The notes: generated by a model from the sequence alone, not told the origin. 64,000 bases of DNA from Druceiella hillmani (GCA_039881145.1 JAYKKI010000005.1:22005501-22069500), one strand, 5' to 3'; shown: positions 1-16,022, numbered from the stretch's first letter. Made by a program: numbers and translations.

Positions 1-224
1 TTGGCGATCTATTCTTCAAGAGCAATCTCTTTCAGCCAATCACGTTCATTAAGTTTGAACATTTTGTAATGTGAATGACTATAAAAGGCACTAAAAAACA
101 AAACTAATTATGATATTGTCAGCAAATAAGGATACAAAAAAAAGTAATCATTAATTAAAAATCTAGATATTTTTGGGAACAAGGAAACGTAAATAAAACG
201 GAATCAGGAAAGGCAGGGCTATAA
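1..224. other. No recognisable feature
   Basis: AT-rich sequence with only short open frames. I see no repeat, RNA gene or coding signal before the LINE remnant that starts at about 225. Confidence 0.5.
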
Positions 225-770
225 GAGGAAGGACTTTTTCAGTCGATCTTTGAACACATTTCTAAACCTCAAGTTCCTCGTATCCGGTTTCAGTTGATTC
301 CGATATCTTATAGCTTGGACAGCGAAGGAATTTTCACGAAACATGGTGATATGTTCAGGAAAAAGGAGACTGAGTTGGTTATCAGGGCGTAGGTAGCCCT
401 ATACCGTGTGCAAATAAGGAACTTAATCTGTTTCTACGATATGGTGGATATGAAGGATTATTCAAAATATTATAAAGAAGTTTATGAATGTGTAGATTGC
501 ACGGATTGCGGGCCTCCATCTATTTAAGTTGCGCTCTAAATGTGCAACTTAAATATGTTTCTGAACATGATAAATATTTTTTTTAAACCAAAAACATAGC
601 GGATGCACATAGTTTGAAGACGTGCTAATTTTTTAAGGCAATATGCCGCAAGATCTGGGTAGCATACATCTCCGTAGTCGGTAGTTAAGTGGCAGTAAGA
701 CTCTTGTAGTGCATAATAATGTTTTGTTGTATTCTTAATATGAGGCAGCAAATTAAAGAACCTTATTAAT
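225..770 (-). mobile_element. Decayed C-terminal end of a non-LTR retrotransposon (LINE) reverse transcriptase
   Basis: Read on the minus strand, this resembles the region after the palm domain in jockey/CR1-type LINE reverse transcriptases. The frame covering 751 to 536 carries GDVCYPDL, then LARLQTMCIRYVFGLKK. These correspond to the family's D/E-YADVCY block and its 'LERLQN-CIRFIFGL' block. A second stretch in a shifted frame (about 410 to 233) reads LSLLFPEHITMFRENSFAVQ, then AIRYRNQL, and ends RNVFKDRLKKSFL before a stop. That matches the terminal 'SF...A..WN.LP...F...L' block of these proteins. Several stops and at least one frameshift separate the pieces, so this is a 5'-truncated dead copy. 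Upstream (above 770) the sequence becomes plain AT-rich DNA. The exact clade is not settled by eye. Confidence 0.8.
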
Positions 771-2645
771 TAAGTTTTATTTTTTTTTTAAATATAATAC
801 AAATGTTCTTAAGTTTTCTTTAATTATCTCTCTGAATACTGCGCACATAACTCAGAAAATACTGAATCGATTGTCGTACGTTTTTCGTAGATACCTAAAT
901 TAACAAGACAAATTTTAAAATAATATCACTATGTCGTAGGTTTTAAAAAGGGTAAAAATCCAGAGAAAATGTGATAATCATATTTACAGTGTTTATTACA
1001 TATTAAACTGTGTTTTTATACTTATTAGATAATATTAATATATAAGGATGTATAATATAACTAACTAATGTCTCGATTTCAATGAAAATTTAATTTTTCT
1101 TTTAAAAATCCTACTCAACTTTTATGTATAGAATCTATATTAAACGAAGGTATCTTCCATATTTTCAAGAAAGTTCTTTTAATAATACATGTATTTTCAT
1201 CGAACTTTCTTGATTTTTCCACCTTGAGTTGATGTAAAATTAGTTAATAAAAGTTCAAATGTAATTTTCATCGACACCGCGCAGCCAGCGAATCTTTGTT
1301 TTCCTTTGAACATTTATTAAACCAGAACCGGACTACCCGACTCTGTTGTCGATACGTTATCGTATGAGTGTTTGTTTTCAATGAACCTTGTGAACTGTGA
1401 TGCACTGTTATTAAGTTAGAACAGAATATCCGCTATCAGCAATTCGACCGCCTCAATCCGGTTTTGTGGTCAATTCGCTAGACATGCAATTTTATGTCAA
1501 CGATGCTTCGATATCGGCACTTGTATGGGTGTTCAACTACTGTGCCTACCTCCGTAATGACTATTTAATGATCACATCATGACAAACTTATCTATTGTCA
1601 GGCGTCTGGTTGTTGTAGATGCTAATAGAACAAGGACAAACACTGTTAGTCGTTTATGCTTATTTATATGTTAATATTGAACCTTTAATTTATGTGCTTG
1701 TTTTCTTTCTAGAGAGGTTATAGTTACTAGCATGTACATATATACATGTAGTCATCTTGGAATTAAGGCATTCATTTAATAAACGATATGTACGTAATAT
1801 GTGCTAATTATTACATTGTGATTCATAATAATCATTGGCAGCTTGTAACGAGAGAAAAATATAATATGTATGACTGTCCACATAATACGTACGTTAACAT
1901 TGATTCTCATAGAGACAAAAGATTTCGGAATAATATCGAACCTTTACGGTTTGTCCCTTCGAGGCAAAGTAAATAACAATGATGAAACCCTATACTCCTC
2001 TTTCCATTCTCTCATTCTCACATTAGCGTTGATATACAATCTTTCATTTTTACGATCCTTTATATTTTCACATTCCTTTTTCCTCTACATATATTTTTTA
2101 GGATCTACAACATATTATAACCTATACATTACTTTTGCATAAACATTCTGCGTCAATCTTTCACTGTCTATATGTCATTGTCACCTTGCCACTTTTTTAT
2201 TTATATTCACAATGATTGCCTTAAATATTTCGATCAAATATCATAATTTTTTTCTAGCATTATTTTTGATCCTATCGCTTCTTGGCAGTAGTGGGATTCT
2301 CGATGAAAATCTGAAAAAATCATTCTAGATTTTCTTCATTAATTTATAAACTAAAAAGAATAGAACAAATATAATAATCGATTTGTAGAGAAAAAGATTC
2401 GAAGAGGGACTTTCAAGTAATACACTCACTGTGGATTAACAATTGAAGTTATACGAAACAGCAGTGTGCTACGTTCCCTGTTGCCATTTTGTGATAAAGT
2501 CGATCTTTAAAGAAAGAAGCTTTTTTCTTTAGAGAAGCTCTTGTTAAAATTGTTGTAATTCGAAACCATGACGTGATATAACGTACCGCAAGACATTATT
2601 TATTTCGACTACATGAAATTCATTGATGTCTATGACATATCTATG
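771..2645. other. No gene recognised
   Basis: AT-rich DNA with two overlapping short frames near 1788-2142 that resemble no protein I know. The part from about 1260 to 1640 is less AT-rich than its surroundings and carries no repeat that I recognise. It is discussed as a possible single-copy or regulatory island. Confidence 0.4.
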
Positions 2646-4961
<2,316 letters not shown>

Positions 4962-5161
4962 ATTGTCGCCTTGGTGTATAGAAAGATCACAAGGCATACG
5001 GCCTCTGACCACACGGTGCACCGTGGAGACCCGAGATTGATTCCCGCTCGTCGAACGAGGCTGGACAGATGGTCTGGTTGGTTTTAAGAGATTGCTCTCG
5101 TAGCAATAAGTCCCCATACGTATTACTTGTGTACATTAAAGTATATAAATAAATAAATAAA
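4962..5161 (+). mobile_element. tRNA-derived SINE, full length or nearly so
   Basis: The head looks like a tRNA-type RNA polymerase III promoter. An A-box-like segment (CTTGGTGTATAG, 4969-4980) is followed about 60 bases later by a degraded B-box-like segment (GAGATTGATTCCC, near 5033-5045; the consensus is GGTTCGAATCC). A body then ends with CTCTCGTAGCAATAAGTCC and a simple (AAAT)n tail at 5145-5161. The unit matches, in the opposite orientation, the copy at 48090-48306 over both head and body, so it is a dispersed family and not a tRNA gene. The B box here is more mutated than in the other copies. Confidence 0.8.
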
Positions 5162-7814
5162 CGTTTTGTATATATACATTTCTCTGAATCTTTTTGAACT
5201 AATGATCTTTCTGAAAGAAACGGGTATCCGAATGTATTTTTTTGCCTACAAATACAAAATTATTTTTGTATTAGTTTAAATAGAAGAAACATATTTTTGG
5301 TATGTTTTGTTGGTTATTTTTTTTTATTTGGTAATATAAATTAAATTAAGAATAATACGTGTGTATAAAATAATTAAAACAAAGACACTACTGAAATCAT
5401 TTACTAACACGATAGTGTAAAAGTATACTTTTAATCGCTTCTATGAATATTCTGAAAGTATTTGAGGACTACCTTAAATGAAAAAGTTTTTTTACGAGTC
5501 TACTCTACAAATTTTTCCCTTCTTTTAAATCTATTTAAGTATAATTAAAAGTAGAGTTTAAAGCTATTTACTATTCAATTCATGATCGCAAGACAAAAAA
5601 CAAAAACTAACAGTTAAACTTTTCCAGTCATAACAGTTAAATTTTCCTAAAAAAATATATTCACCTCACCAAACACGTCCACCCTTTCATCAATGGTTTC
5701 ATTCAACAATTTTTTGAATTCTATTGCATACCGGCGTAATGATCTTGACAACCATTTCTGCTGTTCTTTATATAAAAAATAGTCGTAAGATGTTCTAGGG
5801 TTAAAACAAGGCTTTAAATATTAGAAGGTTTGAGTAGAAACCGAATTTATTTCATTTTTATTTTCCGAAACCACACGCCTTGCTATAACAACTTGTAGTG
5901 GTGTATTCACACCACAAATACATTTATAAGGCTCATTCGTATTACCAGAGTATTGCACTCAATATATTCTAACGCATGTACAAGACAGCTACTTTGATTA
6001 GAACAATGTCCATAATTAATATTTCTATCACGAGCTTGCATAGATTCAGTTCCCCCATATGTGGACAATGGCTGCAGGGAGACGTGGTGGGAAAGACAAT
6101 GCGTCTATCATCGTTGAGTAGTGAAATTGGTATTCTATTATTAGCTCAAGAGCCATTATTGATTTCTCATGGCTCAATAGTTGCTGTTGAGCGTGGTTAT
6201 GGTTAGAATGATGAAGCAATGTATACTGAAATACTAGATATTAATAAGCACTGCGATATTCAAATACAGTTATATTAATACGCTCCTGTTAACATATAAA
6301 TATTGTCCGAATTATGGCAGGTAGATTTATAAAATTATTTCCTTATTTCCACAAAACATAGTTGCCCAATTTTCGACTTATTGCTAAAATCTTTAATCAA
6401 TAATAAACATAGCAAATAAAAAAAATTAAAATAAATACAAACTAAGGACAAAAATACTTTGAGATACTTATGAATGAATATGGAAAGAAAACAGTATTTC
6501 GAGTCATACCCAAAACAGGATTTAACTACATCGCTGACAGTATTTTTTTAATTTTCAATATTTTCTATACTTTATCATTTCCAAATATATTGCTGCTTAC
6601 AGTATTCTTTTATCTTACTCTTTATTTCACCGCTTGTGAATAGCAACTTTACGAACACTCGTGAATGGTAAGGGAAAGGTAAATATCACAGGGTACTTAT
6701 AACAGATGAACAAAATAATGGATAAATACGTGTCCATCAAAAAACTAGAATGAACTGCACAAAGATATTCTCACATTAAAAATTATGGACGAGTATTAAT
6801 TTCTATATCTCGAAAAGTAAGGAAGAATATTAAATAATAAAGAAATAATATCACTAGGACAATGAGAAGACAATACGGAGGAGATTGTGAACATGTAAAA
6901 AAATAAATGGGGATATTTATTACTTTAGAATATAACAATTAAGAAACGGATAAAAGATGTACAGTATGTACGTAGAAAAAACTACTCAAAATGAAAAAAT
7001 TTTGGAAGTGCGTCACGCGTGAGAATACATAAAAATGGATAAATAGCCATAAATGAGGTCATGTATCATAACAAATAGAAGGAAAGAAATAATTCCTTTA
7101 TTGATACTTCTTAATTACTCTACTAAATGTTAATTGAGGGATAGATTCAGACAGAATATTTCTTTGGGTACTTATATATGTATATGATTCTTGTTATCAC
7201 TAAAGGAAACTTTACATGGTTTTAACAGATGGAACATATCTTTACGATCTGAGCTAATGCATAGACTTTGCTTCATTGCAATAAATCTACGAGTAAAGTC
7301 AATTTGAAAATTCATTGAACAGCGCACTCACTCAAAAAAAATTATTTCTTTGTTATTATTTTGTTGTGCTTAATACAACAAGTTTAAAAGGCACTTTGTT
7401 TTTTTTTAATTGATAAACATTTGTTCAGAATAAACAAAATTAAATAAAAGTCAATAAATATTTTATGGAGATCTCATTGATGCAGTATACTGCATCCTAT
7501 CCACCGTATTCAATATAATGATCTTGAAAGAATCTGTGCAGGAATAAATGTGTGCCTTGATAATTAGCGTAAGTTTTCGTGCTGCAAGAGAATAAATGGT
7601 TGATAAATGGTTATATCATTAGGGGCATTCCAAGCTATAGTGAAATCAGAAATTACGTAATCCGTGAAATTCACACTTGAAAAAACAGTAAGTAAATCAA
7701 ATATTGAAACTTGAGTCACCTGATAATTAAGTTATTGCATTATTGTAGAAAAAACACATCGTTGAACGCAAACTTAAGAGCCTGGATAATTGTCCAAAAT
7801 TGTGTGTATGTATA
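5162..7814. other. No gene recognised
   Basis: AT-rich DNA. The frame at 5976-6206 covers a patch less AT-rich than its flanks (about 6050-6200). Its translation matches no family I recognise, and no splice or start context singles it out. Confidence 0.4.
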
Positions 7815-8008
7815 TATTGTTGTTGTTGATGAGATGAAAAAGATCTCATATGGAAAAAATGGCTGCCAGAACCTCGAAAGGTTCTGGCAACTTCTCCAAT
7901 CCCACCTGATGACCGGCCGGGAATCGAACCCGGGTCCTCGCGGTGCACCGCAGACTCAAAGGCAGTATACTTTACGCTCAACCAAACACACCACGGTGAC
8001 GACAACAT
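7815..8008 (-). mobile_element. tRNA-derived SINE with a different 3' body
   Basis: On the minus strand the head begins GTTGTCGTCACCGTGGTGTG and carries a near-consensus B box, GGGTTCGATTCCC (plus-strand 7923-7935). It therefore looks like a better preserved polymerase III promoter than the SINE at 4962. The head is clearly related to those at 4962 and 48306. The body, however, contains a hairpin (CCAGAACC TTTC GAGGTTCTGG-like, near 7868-7888) and a second small hairpin around GAGATCTTTTTCATCTC. It ends in a CAACAA-type simple tail instead of AAATA. It is thus a separate subfamily that shares the tRNA-like head. Confidence 0.8.
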
Positions 8009-11000
8009 CTATATATTTAAATCAACTTACAATAATGATACGTGATCAATTATGAATAACCACGTGGGTACCGTTAATGAGAGTTTGATTGATTTAAAAA
8101 ATAAATCAAAATCCATTGAAGGAATTTGAGCCAATTTGATTCCTGATGGATCTAACTTGTACTCTTATATAATTCATTCATGATGAAACCATTGATATAA
8201 TTTGAAACTATCCCTAATTAAATTCTATTTTTAAAGTAAACAAAATTATTACTGAAACTTCCCACAATCTTAACGAATGTTCCTTAACACAAATATGTAG
8301 AAATAAATAAGTAAAATTTAATTGCAACTCATTAATCTTATCACGAGGTAAAAGCAGCGTACATATTATGAAACAACTAACTAACCGCATTTTCATTTAT
8401 ACATTTTTATAAGGCGGTCGATTTAATAGATTAGATTTAATTACATAATTTGTACTAAAATAGCCTGCCCCGTGTATAGTTCGCCTATACACAGTTCTCG
8501 GATAAGGTATTTAGGCAAATCGCGATAAGAGACGAAATTCAAAGCATTTATTTATCGATCCGGCGTCGTTGGGGCATGGGTTGCTCCACATAGTTGGTGA
8601 GTTAGAGGAGCTATCTGCACTATCGTTGTTAGATTGTCAACTCATTGCATTGTGACCATGGACCTAATAACAACTGGCATAAGACTTAATGAGCATAGTA
8701 GCTAATGAGAATACTTTTAAATCGCTTTTCCATAAGTTTTTACCAAGGTTTGGAAATGAGTAAGAGATTGGATTGAGATGGTAAAATTTAATGGATAGAA
8801 TATGCTAGCGGTTTCTAATAGTATCTGCTGGTCATACTCATCAAGTTCTTTGAAACAAAAAACTTGTAAGGAAATTATTTTCCTTTGTAAAGTGTCTGAT
8901 TTACTCCATTAAGAGTTTGGCTATATAGCGCAAAAACTATTAATTACAATTTTATCAATTATTATTTCATACTAAAATAAGTTTTATGTATTTAATATTA
9001 TTGAAGCCACTTCTTGTAGTATTGTCTGAAAGAATAATTTCAGTTACAGTGGAAAACTTCATTACGCAGAAGATAGCATTAAATGGTCTTTATTTTTGAG
9101 ACATTTAAAAAAAAAGTTTTCCCTTCGAGTAGTGGAAAAATTACTATTCCTAACGTATTCTTTGATGAAAAATGCTCGTTGTAATTAAAAAAAGTTCGTA
9201 AACAAATGAAACTGATGGAGTAGATTGCTTATTTAATAACTTGTGTCACTTCGTTCGTTACTTTTAATTAAAATAAGTTAAAGTCATTTTTAACTATGCC
9301 AATACCTGACGCAGTATATAAATTAAGAAATATCTGTATCCTAAAACTTATTTCAAAAGACATTAAAATTGTATTAGGTAGTGTAAATTTAAATTGTTAT
9401 TATTTTTTTATTGTTTTAATACAGCCACCAGTAAGTTTAATGCAGATACCTTTCCTATAATATTTTTTAAAACATAATTAAATACTTTATTTTTATAATT
9501 TAATTATGCTCCACAAATATTTCAGCTTTTGTAAAAAGAATGTAGACACTAATTGACCAACATCTAGAAATTATTTAAGTTATAACAGAAAGGTATAGAA
9601 GAAAAGAAAAGAGAAAGAAAAATGACTACAATTAGCTTCTCATCAAAGGCAACTTGACGAGAAAACTATCGTTGATATATGTCTTAAAATGATATGTAAT
9701 AAAATAATTGGTTACTAAAATAAACGTGTCCTCAATTCTATAAAACATGGTCGATAGATGTGTATTAGAAAAATGTAATAGTCTATAAATATTGTTTGAT
9801 ATTCACACAATTATTTCATTGTTTCAAAACATATATCGATTTGACTTTGTTGGTGAATAAAAAGTCGACTGTAATTCGGACATAAGACATGACATTTAAT
9901 AAATATGTCTTGCTCTTGTCATCACCTTCTGGCAAAGGAAAAAACTATGATATTCTCCACTAGTAAATTTCCAATTTTGTCTTCCAGCAATTCTCAATGA
10001 AACAGAAACCGTGTCCTCGAATACATTTAACAAAAGCCACGTTTCCCCATTTAGTCCGCCTAACATGAATCTTCGTTATGCAGAACGACTTTGTAGGAAA
10101 TCGACAACATAGAGAATATTGTTTACACAGACAAAATTTACATTTATTTCACACTTTTCAAATATGTTTTGCAATAACAATGTTAAATTCCCATTCAACA
10201 CATCGGTGCCAAATGTACCTACAGCTGAAAATTTTATTTTTACTAAATATAGACTATGGCGCGATTGTTTGCCAAATGTGACTCATTTTACTGTTGAAAC
10301 GAGTTTCAGAGTTTCATTCAAGCCTGTGGCCTCAATGAAATATTAATCGCGTATTACTTGGCCGATGTGAAGTTGCTATGTAAAACAATGTGCGTGTATG
10401 TAAGTTATAAATCGTTCGACCCGAGCTCGCATTTAGATCGCGTTAAATAGTTTCTTTTTAATGACTGACGTCATACTGAAATAACATGAGATGGACACGA
10501 ACTTAATGTTATTTGTAGTAACGAATTAATGTAACGAGAATTTTTTTTAAAGCCATTTCGTATCTGGTGAAATCAAATTTAATTTATTGTATTAATTAAT
10601 TATTTAGATGCAGTTATTGATCCTTTGTGATACTACTTTTAATTCTGAATTAAATGCGCCAATTATTTAAATCGTAATGATTAAGCAGGACCTTAAATTG
10701 CCAAATTATTATGCATGATACAATAGTATATCTTTATTTAATTTTAATCGAGTCTATATTTGAGTACTTTGTTTGAAATATCGTGTGTCATTACAAGACC
10801 GTAATTTTTTAGGAAACTTTCAAATTAAAATTTTACTCTGGTTTTTAGAATTAAACTTAAATGTACTGTTTTTTTTCTTATGATTCAATTCCCACACATG
10901 TTCAGTTTCCACATATCTTATTTCAATTTATAACACCCGAAAACAACTTTAATATTAATTCTATTTCGATATGAATGTGGTAAAACTAAAAAAAATTAAT

Positions 11001-12559
11001 ATTTATTTAAACTCGCTCTTAAACTCAATTATAAAGAAGTGCTCGTGCCAATTTGGAAAAGAAAAGGCTTGATAAGTTTTTTTATTAACTCGGAATTAAC
11101 AAACTTACAACTTTTTGTCACAAGATAATGAACTACTTAAAATGCGTACTATGATTACAATCTAATTTATTAACGAAGTCCCAGTATCTTTAAAGACATT
11201 CAATATACCCCTCAAGTTTATATACCCTTCAATAATTTCCTTCTCGATTCCCGGAAATTTCCAAACATAATTTGTCTCACTCGGGCAGTTATTGACATAC
11301 ATGTGCATATATTAAGGACATGAGAAATTGTTATATAATGTCTAACATATATAACACAGGCAGATAGAAGAGTCAATACAGAAATTGTTATCACGTAGAG
11401 GATGAGAAAATTTGGTGAATTCATTTGCAACATAAAATTACATTATGGAATAAAACAGAGTAATTTTTCTAAAATAAATTTTCAATGGATTTTGACACTT
11501 TGAAAAAAAGGACGAGAAAAATATTTGTTTGTTTGTATGTGTGTATCTGCCATTATGTGTTCGCTTTTATACAATGACAGTTTAAGTATAAAAAAGTGGA
11601 AAATTTTACTTCTCATGAAATCAGTAATCACATTCATAATACGATTGACTAGTATTCTGTAACTCTTTTACAGAAATAATCAGAGGAAACCGGGAAAACG
11701 CATAGTGTTGAGCCAAAGTGTTACTACAAAAATTACTCTTTTGTGCAAAGAAAATGAAAAAAAGTTTATTTAAATCATCAATCAGACAAACGAGAAATGT
11801 ATTTTCTCACACAAAGTTGATTTATTTTCAATAATACGTTGTAAATATTATTTCTACGGAGCCCTTCGAACCAGTACGATGAAACAAAGTGCACGGGAAA
11901 GTGCGAGAACGGGATACAATCTATCCCGTTGTATCCTTCATACACAGATCTAACCACTAGAAATTAACAGATCCGACAGGTCCGATTTTGACAACACAAC
12001 GAATGTCAATATCAGTTAATAGTACATTTTGAATATAGATTACTTTTATATAATGCAGTTGCTGTTGATTTTATTTTATAAACATTTGTCAAAAGGTAAT
12101 TTATGTACGTTGTTAGATTTTATTTTTTATTAACAATTCCTGATATATTAAACATAAAATGTGTGTTCTGTAATGGCGATAGCTTCGTTGAGTTATTATT
12201 ACAAATTTTATTTTATTTATTGTCCTTTCCTGATTGTTAAAAGCTGATTTTTTTGGTTTTCTATGTTTAAGATAATGATCGAATTTTCAAAAATTATATT
12301 CTAACTAGATGTGACGATACCCTTTGTTCGCATGTAATTCGATATAAGAAAAGTTATTAGGAATTTTTTGTCTTTGTTCCCCTCTCAGATCTTTCAGAGT
12401 TCCCCTCTCAGTTTTCTAAATGTAAATTAACTAAAAACGCTAATATATGGCTTTGACAGTACCATATCGTAATATGTCTATAAAGTTTACTACACATGCT
12501 ACAAGGTGACGTTGCCAGTACCAATATAGTAGTATTCACCAAGTCAGGATATTTTTTTA
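8009..12559. other. No gene recognised
   Basis: About 4.5 kb of AT-rich DNA with no recognised element. A small perfect hairpin lies at 8472-8492 (8-bp arms GTGTATAG/CTATACAC, loop TTCGC). The patch 8555-8660 is less AT-rich but shows no coding motif. Frames at 10078-10346 and 11218-11433 have no recognisable domain. A short hairpin with 8-bp arms (AACGGGAT/ATCCCGTT) occurs near 11908-11930. Confidence 0.4.
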
Positions 12560-12587
12560 TATCTGTAATATCTAGATAAAAAGTATC

Positions 12588-12800
12588 CTAGATGTTGCAC
12601 GAGGTCGTAAACTATTATCATACCGAATTTTATCAAAATCTATTTATTAGATTTTGCGTGATTGAAAGGCACATTAACACACAAACGGACAACCAAAATT
12701 TTCTAAAAATAGTTTTCTGACTTCTGCTTTTATTCTATACGCTAAATCAATCACCTTTAAAATATTTTCCATATACATAATTCACTCTGTTGCAATTTTA
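12588..12800 (-). mobile_element. Decayed dispersed-repeat fragment, same family as 58796-59060
   Basis: The segment contains TTTTATCAAAATCTATTTA, then ATTAGATTTTGCGTGATTG, and a run ending ACGGACAACC. These are mutated versions of the 'aatttcatcaaaatccgt...agtttttgcgtgat' block of very common short lepidopteran repeats. The sequence after it (TTTTCTGACTTCTGCTTTTAT onward) aligns with 58985-59060. Strand is given by the convention that the AGCTAGT end is the 3' end. Confidence 0.55.
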
Positions 12801-13407
12801 TTGTATGTATAGATTGTGTAACGCTAAACCTGTTTTCGTTCTCCTTTGTTCACTAAATAAAAATAAATGGAAAATTTGGACTTTTTTTAAGGAAATACCT
12901 CCAATGATATTAGTTCGAATTTCTTAACTTTCGTGTAGTCTATTATTAACTCAAGAGTAGATTATCATTGTTTTTTTTTCGAGAAATTCTCATAATTCGT
13001 ATTCGGAGTACTTTTGTGAGACCTTCCTAACATTTAATTAACAACGCCATTCAGCGTGTGAATGTCTATCTTCAATGTAATGAATAGGGAATAATGGTAG
13101 TTTAATTTATCTATAGCTATTATTAACAAGCAAGCTTGTGATTTGAATTCTTAAAATATTTAGTATTAGGACTGATTAAACTTTTAATGATAAATATAAT
13201 GAAAAATATATAAACTGTAAATATTAGATCTAACCAAGGTTCAGCAAATTGTATTTATTCTATTGTTCTGTCATATCGCACTTTTATAATAAATATTCTC
13301 ATTGGGGTACCATATATATTAATCCTGACGTATTATTGATTTTTTTTTATTTGCTTCTCTTTTTGTGTTCATTTTCTATCGTTCGTATCTTATTTTTTGT
13401 GTTCGTA

Positions 13408-13626
13408 TCTAACTATTATTACACCTACGATTATTGTACCTATGATTGCTACACCTAATTATTACTATACCTATGATTACTGCACCCAACTATTACTGGA
13501 CCTAACTATGATTACACCTATGACTATTGCACACAACTGGTACTACACCTAACTATTATTACACCTATGATTACTGCACCTAACTGTTACTACATTTATA
13601 CTTACTGCATCTAGCCGTTATTACAA
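13408..13626. repeat. Minisatellite built on a roughly 15-base unit in pairs (about 30 bases)
   Basis: Imperfect repeats of ACACCTATGATTACTGC alternating with ACCTAACTATTATT run from about 13408 to 13626, roughly seven pairs. Units differ by scattered substitutions, so the array is old. It lies in no recognised element. Confidence 0.85.
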
Positions 13627-14873
13627 CTTTTTCTTTCGCTATATTTCTTTTTGTTGACCTTAATATCCTTTTAATTTTAACGGCGTTAAATTTTATTTAC
13701 GTCTTAATCAAAATAATGAAATATAAATTTATGAGAATAATAAGCAATTATTTTTTTTAAATACGGGATGCGATCTTTTTTGGACACCAATTTAGAATTC
13801 TTAAGTTAAACAAATGGCACTGACGAAGGAAATAGTGTTTTTTAATTTTCAATTTCATATTATTAAATGAAAATGTTAGCTCATAACTTTAAAGCTGTAT
13901 TTGAGAATGTTTTTTTTAGATCAGTAAATTATTATTATTTAAAATATGATTTGGTCAGAAATAATAATCATGTTTTCAGATATGATATCATATTTTAAAA
14001 TATTAATTGTCATAATAATATCTAAGAATAATATCGTAATGTGAGAACAATATTATCCATTCTCGGTATGACGTATACCGTCATCAGCGCCTGCGAAAAA
14101 CATGTACTTGAATTATTTCTTTTTTACATCCCATTACCATATTAAATATCTTTGTTGCTTTTCGCCAAAAAGAAGTAGTCATTCCACTTATAACTGTCTT
14201 TATAAAATGGTTCGGATAAATATTCGCAACTTAGAATAGGAACCACCACATTATTACCTACAAATTGTTTGTCGCTTTGTCTCAATCAGCGACTAGTATT
14301 CATTTTAGTTTATTCTTCTTCGCTTTACGAAATTATTTACGTTAATGTTTTACAACGATCGTTGTGAATAATATTAATAAAATTAGTTTAAATTTTTCGA
14401 AAGAATATGTGCGAATACGTCATAATAGTCTTCAACTGGTTCCAACCGGATTAGAGACTCGGACTCGGGTTAGTTTTTATTGTCATCTTATTCAAATCCG
14501 TTTAGTTTTATTGCCAACAGCCATGTGTGTACTGATATGGAAGTAGTCGTATGTAAAAACAATCCTTGATATCGATGCCTCATTGCAATTCATATTTTAC
14601 ACGTGCACTTCAAATTTATGCTTCCATATTCATAATGACGAAATATATAAATGTTTCATTAATGTTAATATGTAATAATACAAAATATATCTATTTTCAT
14701 TAGATGCGTGGAAACATCTTACAAAACGTGTCATACTACTGTACGAAGTGACAAGTGATGACTGATGATCAGTGGTCGGATTTTCGGAGATCATTTCAGG
14801 ATCAGACTGCAGAGTCCGCGTTGCTTAATTTATTATGAAAGAAATTTTTAATTGATTTCCAGCAAAAAATTGC
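13627..14873. other. No gene recognised
   Basis: AT-rich DNA. A short frame at 14364-14546 has no recognisable motif. Confidence 0.4.
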
Positions 14874-15145
14874 CTTTAGTTTTTGTAATACAATACGGTA
14901 GTTGACTCATTCTAAATTTTGATATTTTTCATACAATATTGTGAAATGTAAGTTAATTAAAAACCAGTCCTGAAAAAAATTCAAAAATTGTTGAAAAATA
15001 AGCCAGTTATAGGCTTCTAAATTTGAAGATACGGATATAGTTGGGTATATCTCTGTCTCTTTTCCTCTTGTAGAATATAATGTGCAATATTAAAAATGAC
15101 CTCACAACACAGTATTGCCGTCCTTATCTAAAGGTTAAATTTAAA
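14874..15145 (+). repeat. Dispersed repeat family (copy 1 of 3)
   Basis: Starts near AATACGGTAGTTGACTCATT and continues through GGCTTCTAAATTTGAAGATA, CTGTCTCTTTTCCTC and GACCTCACAACACAGTATTG. It aligns well along its length with 50093-50370 and less well with 26235-26500. I see no terminal inverted repeat and no coding potential. The class is unknown. Confidence 0.8.
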
Positions 15146-15224
15146 CTTAAAAAAAACATTTTCACAGTATAAATGAAATAACTTTATATCAGTTTTTGTT
15201 AAAGGCTGACTGCCGATAATTGAT

Positions 15225-15320
15225 TCACTGGTCCAGTGGCCAGAGAGTTTGACTTGCGCACTTAAATAAGAGATAATCGAGATAAATCCCAAAATACAGA
15301 TGCTCTATATTCTAAATCAT
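15225..15320 (+). mobile_element. Possible tRNA-headed SINE remnant
   Basis: CACTGGTCCAGTGGCCAGAG resembles the A-box region of the common lepidopteran tRNA-derived SINEs (GGTCCAGTGGTTAGA type). About 50 bases later GATAATCGAGATAAATCCC could be a decayed B box. No body or tail is preserved. Chance resemblance is possible. Confidence 0.35.
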
Positions 15321-16022
15321 ACATAACCCAGTGATGTTAATTTAGTTAATTTTTTTCGTTGAATGGCCCGTTGATTTAATTCTATTCAATTTCTGTATTA
15401 TTTATTTTAGTTACCATGTTTTACGTAATTCTATTTCGTTTAACTTGTTATTATTTCTGTTATTACGGTCCTTGGGTACTCTTCGGCATTTTTAGGTAAG
15501 ATATATATAGTTATATATATATTTTCTGTTAAAAACGTTTTCACTATTTAGTCTATTAAGTTAATGTTTTGACTGTATCCAGAAATAATAATATTTTTTT
15601 ATATTCACATAACAGAAATGGGGTTGAGAAATAAATCAAAAGATTTAATATTAAATTAATTTTTTTCTTCCGCGGATGACATTTGATCCACAGAATACTT
15701 TCATGATAATTTTTATTCTCTAGCAGCAAAGATATTATCTTGATCAATCTTTCCAACAATGGTTTGCGTTATCTTGATACTTTTGAGACACATAAAACCT
15801 TAAACCAATTTATTTCAAAATCAATGCAAGTAGAAAACGGTGCAAAATGTATTAGAAGGTCAGCAATCCGGTCCTGTCATGTCTAGAAAATCACTATTTG
15901 CTGATTAGATTAAGAAATAATGAATATTGAATATATTTGGCGTTAATTTTGTAGAAATTAATTATTGATAATTAAATGAAATTTCGTGATTTAGATTATT
16001 TCTACTTTCTTTAAGTTCTTTA

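Noticed and set aside
7915..7940. A tRNA gene, suggested by the clean B box
   Set aside because: No cloverleaf can be drawn around it, and the same head recurs in other SINE copies.
7711..8055. 114-codon plus-strand and 93-codon minus-strand frames
   Set aside because: Both run across the SINE at 7815-8008; coding looks accidental.
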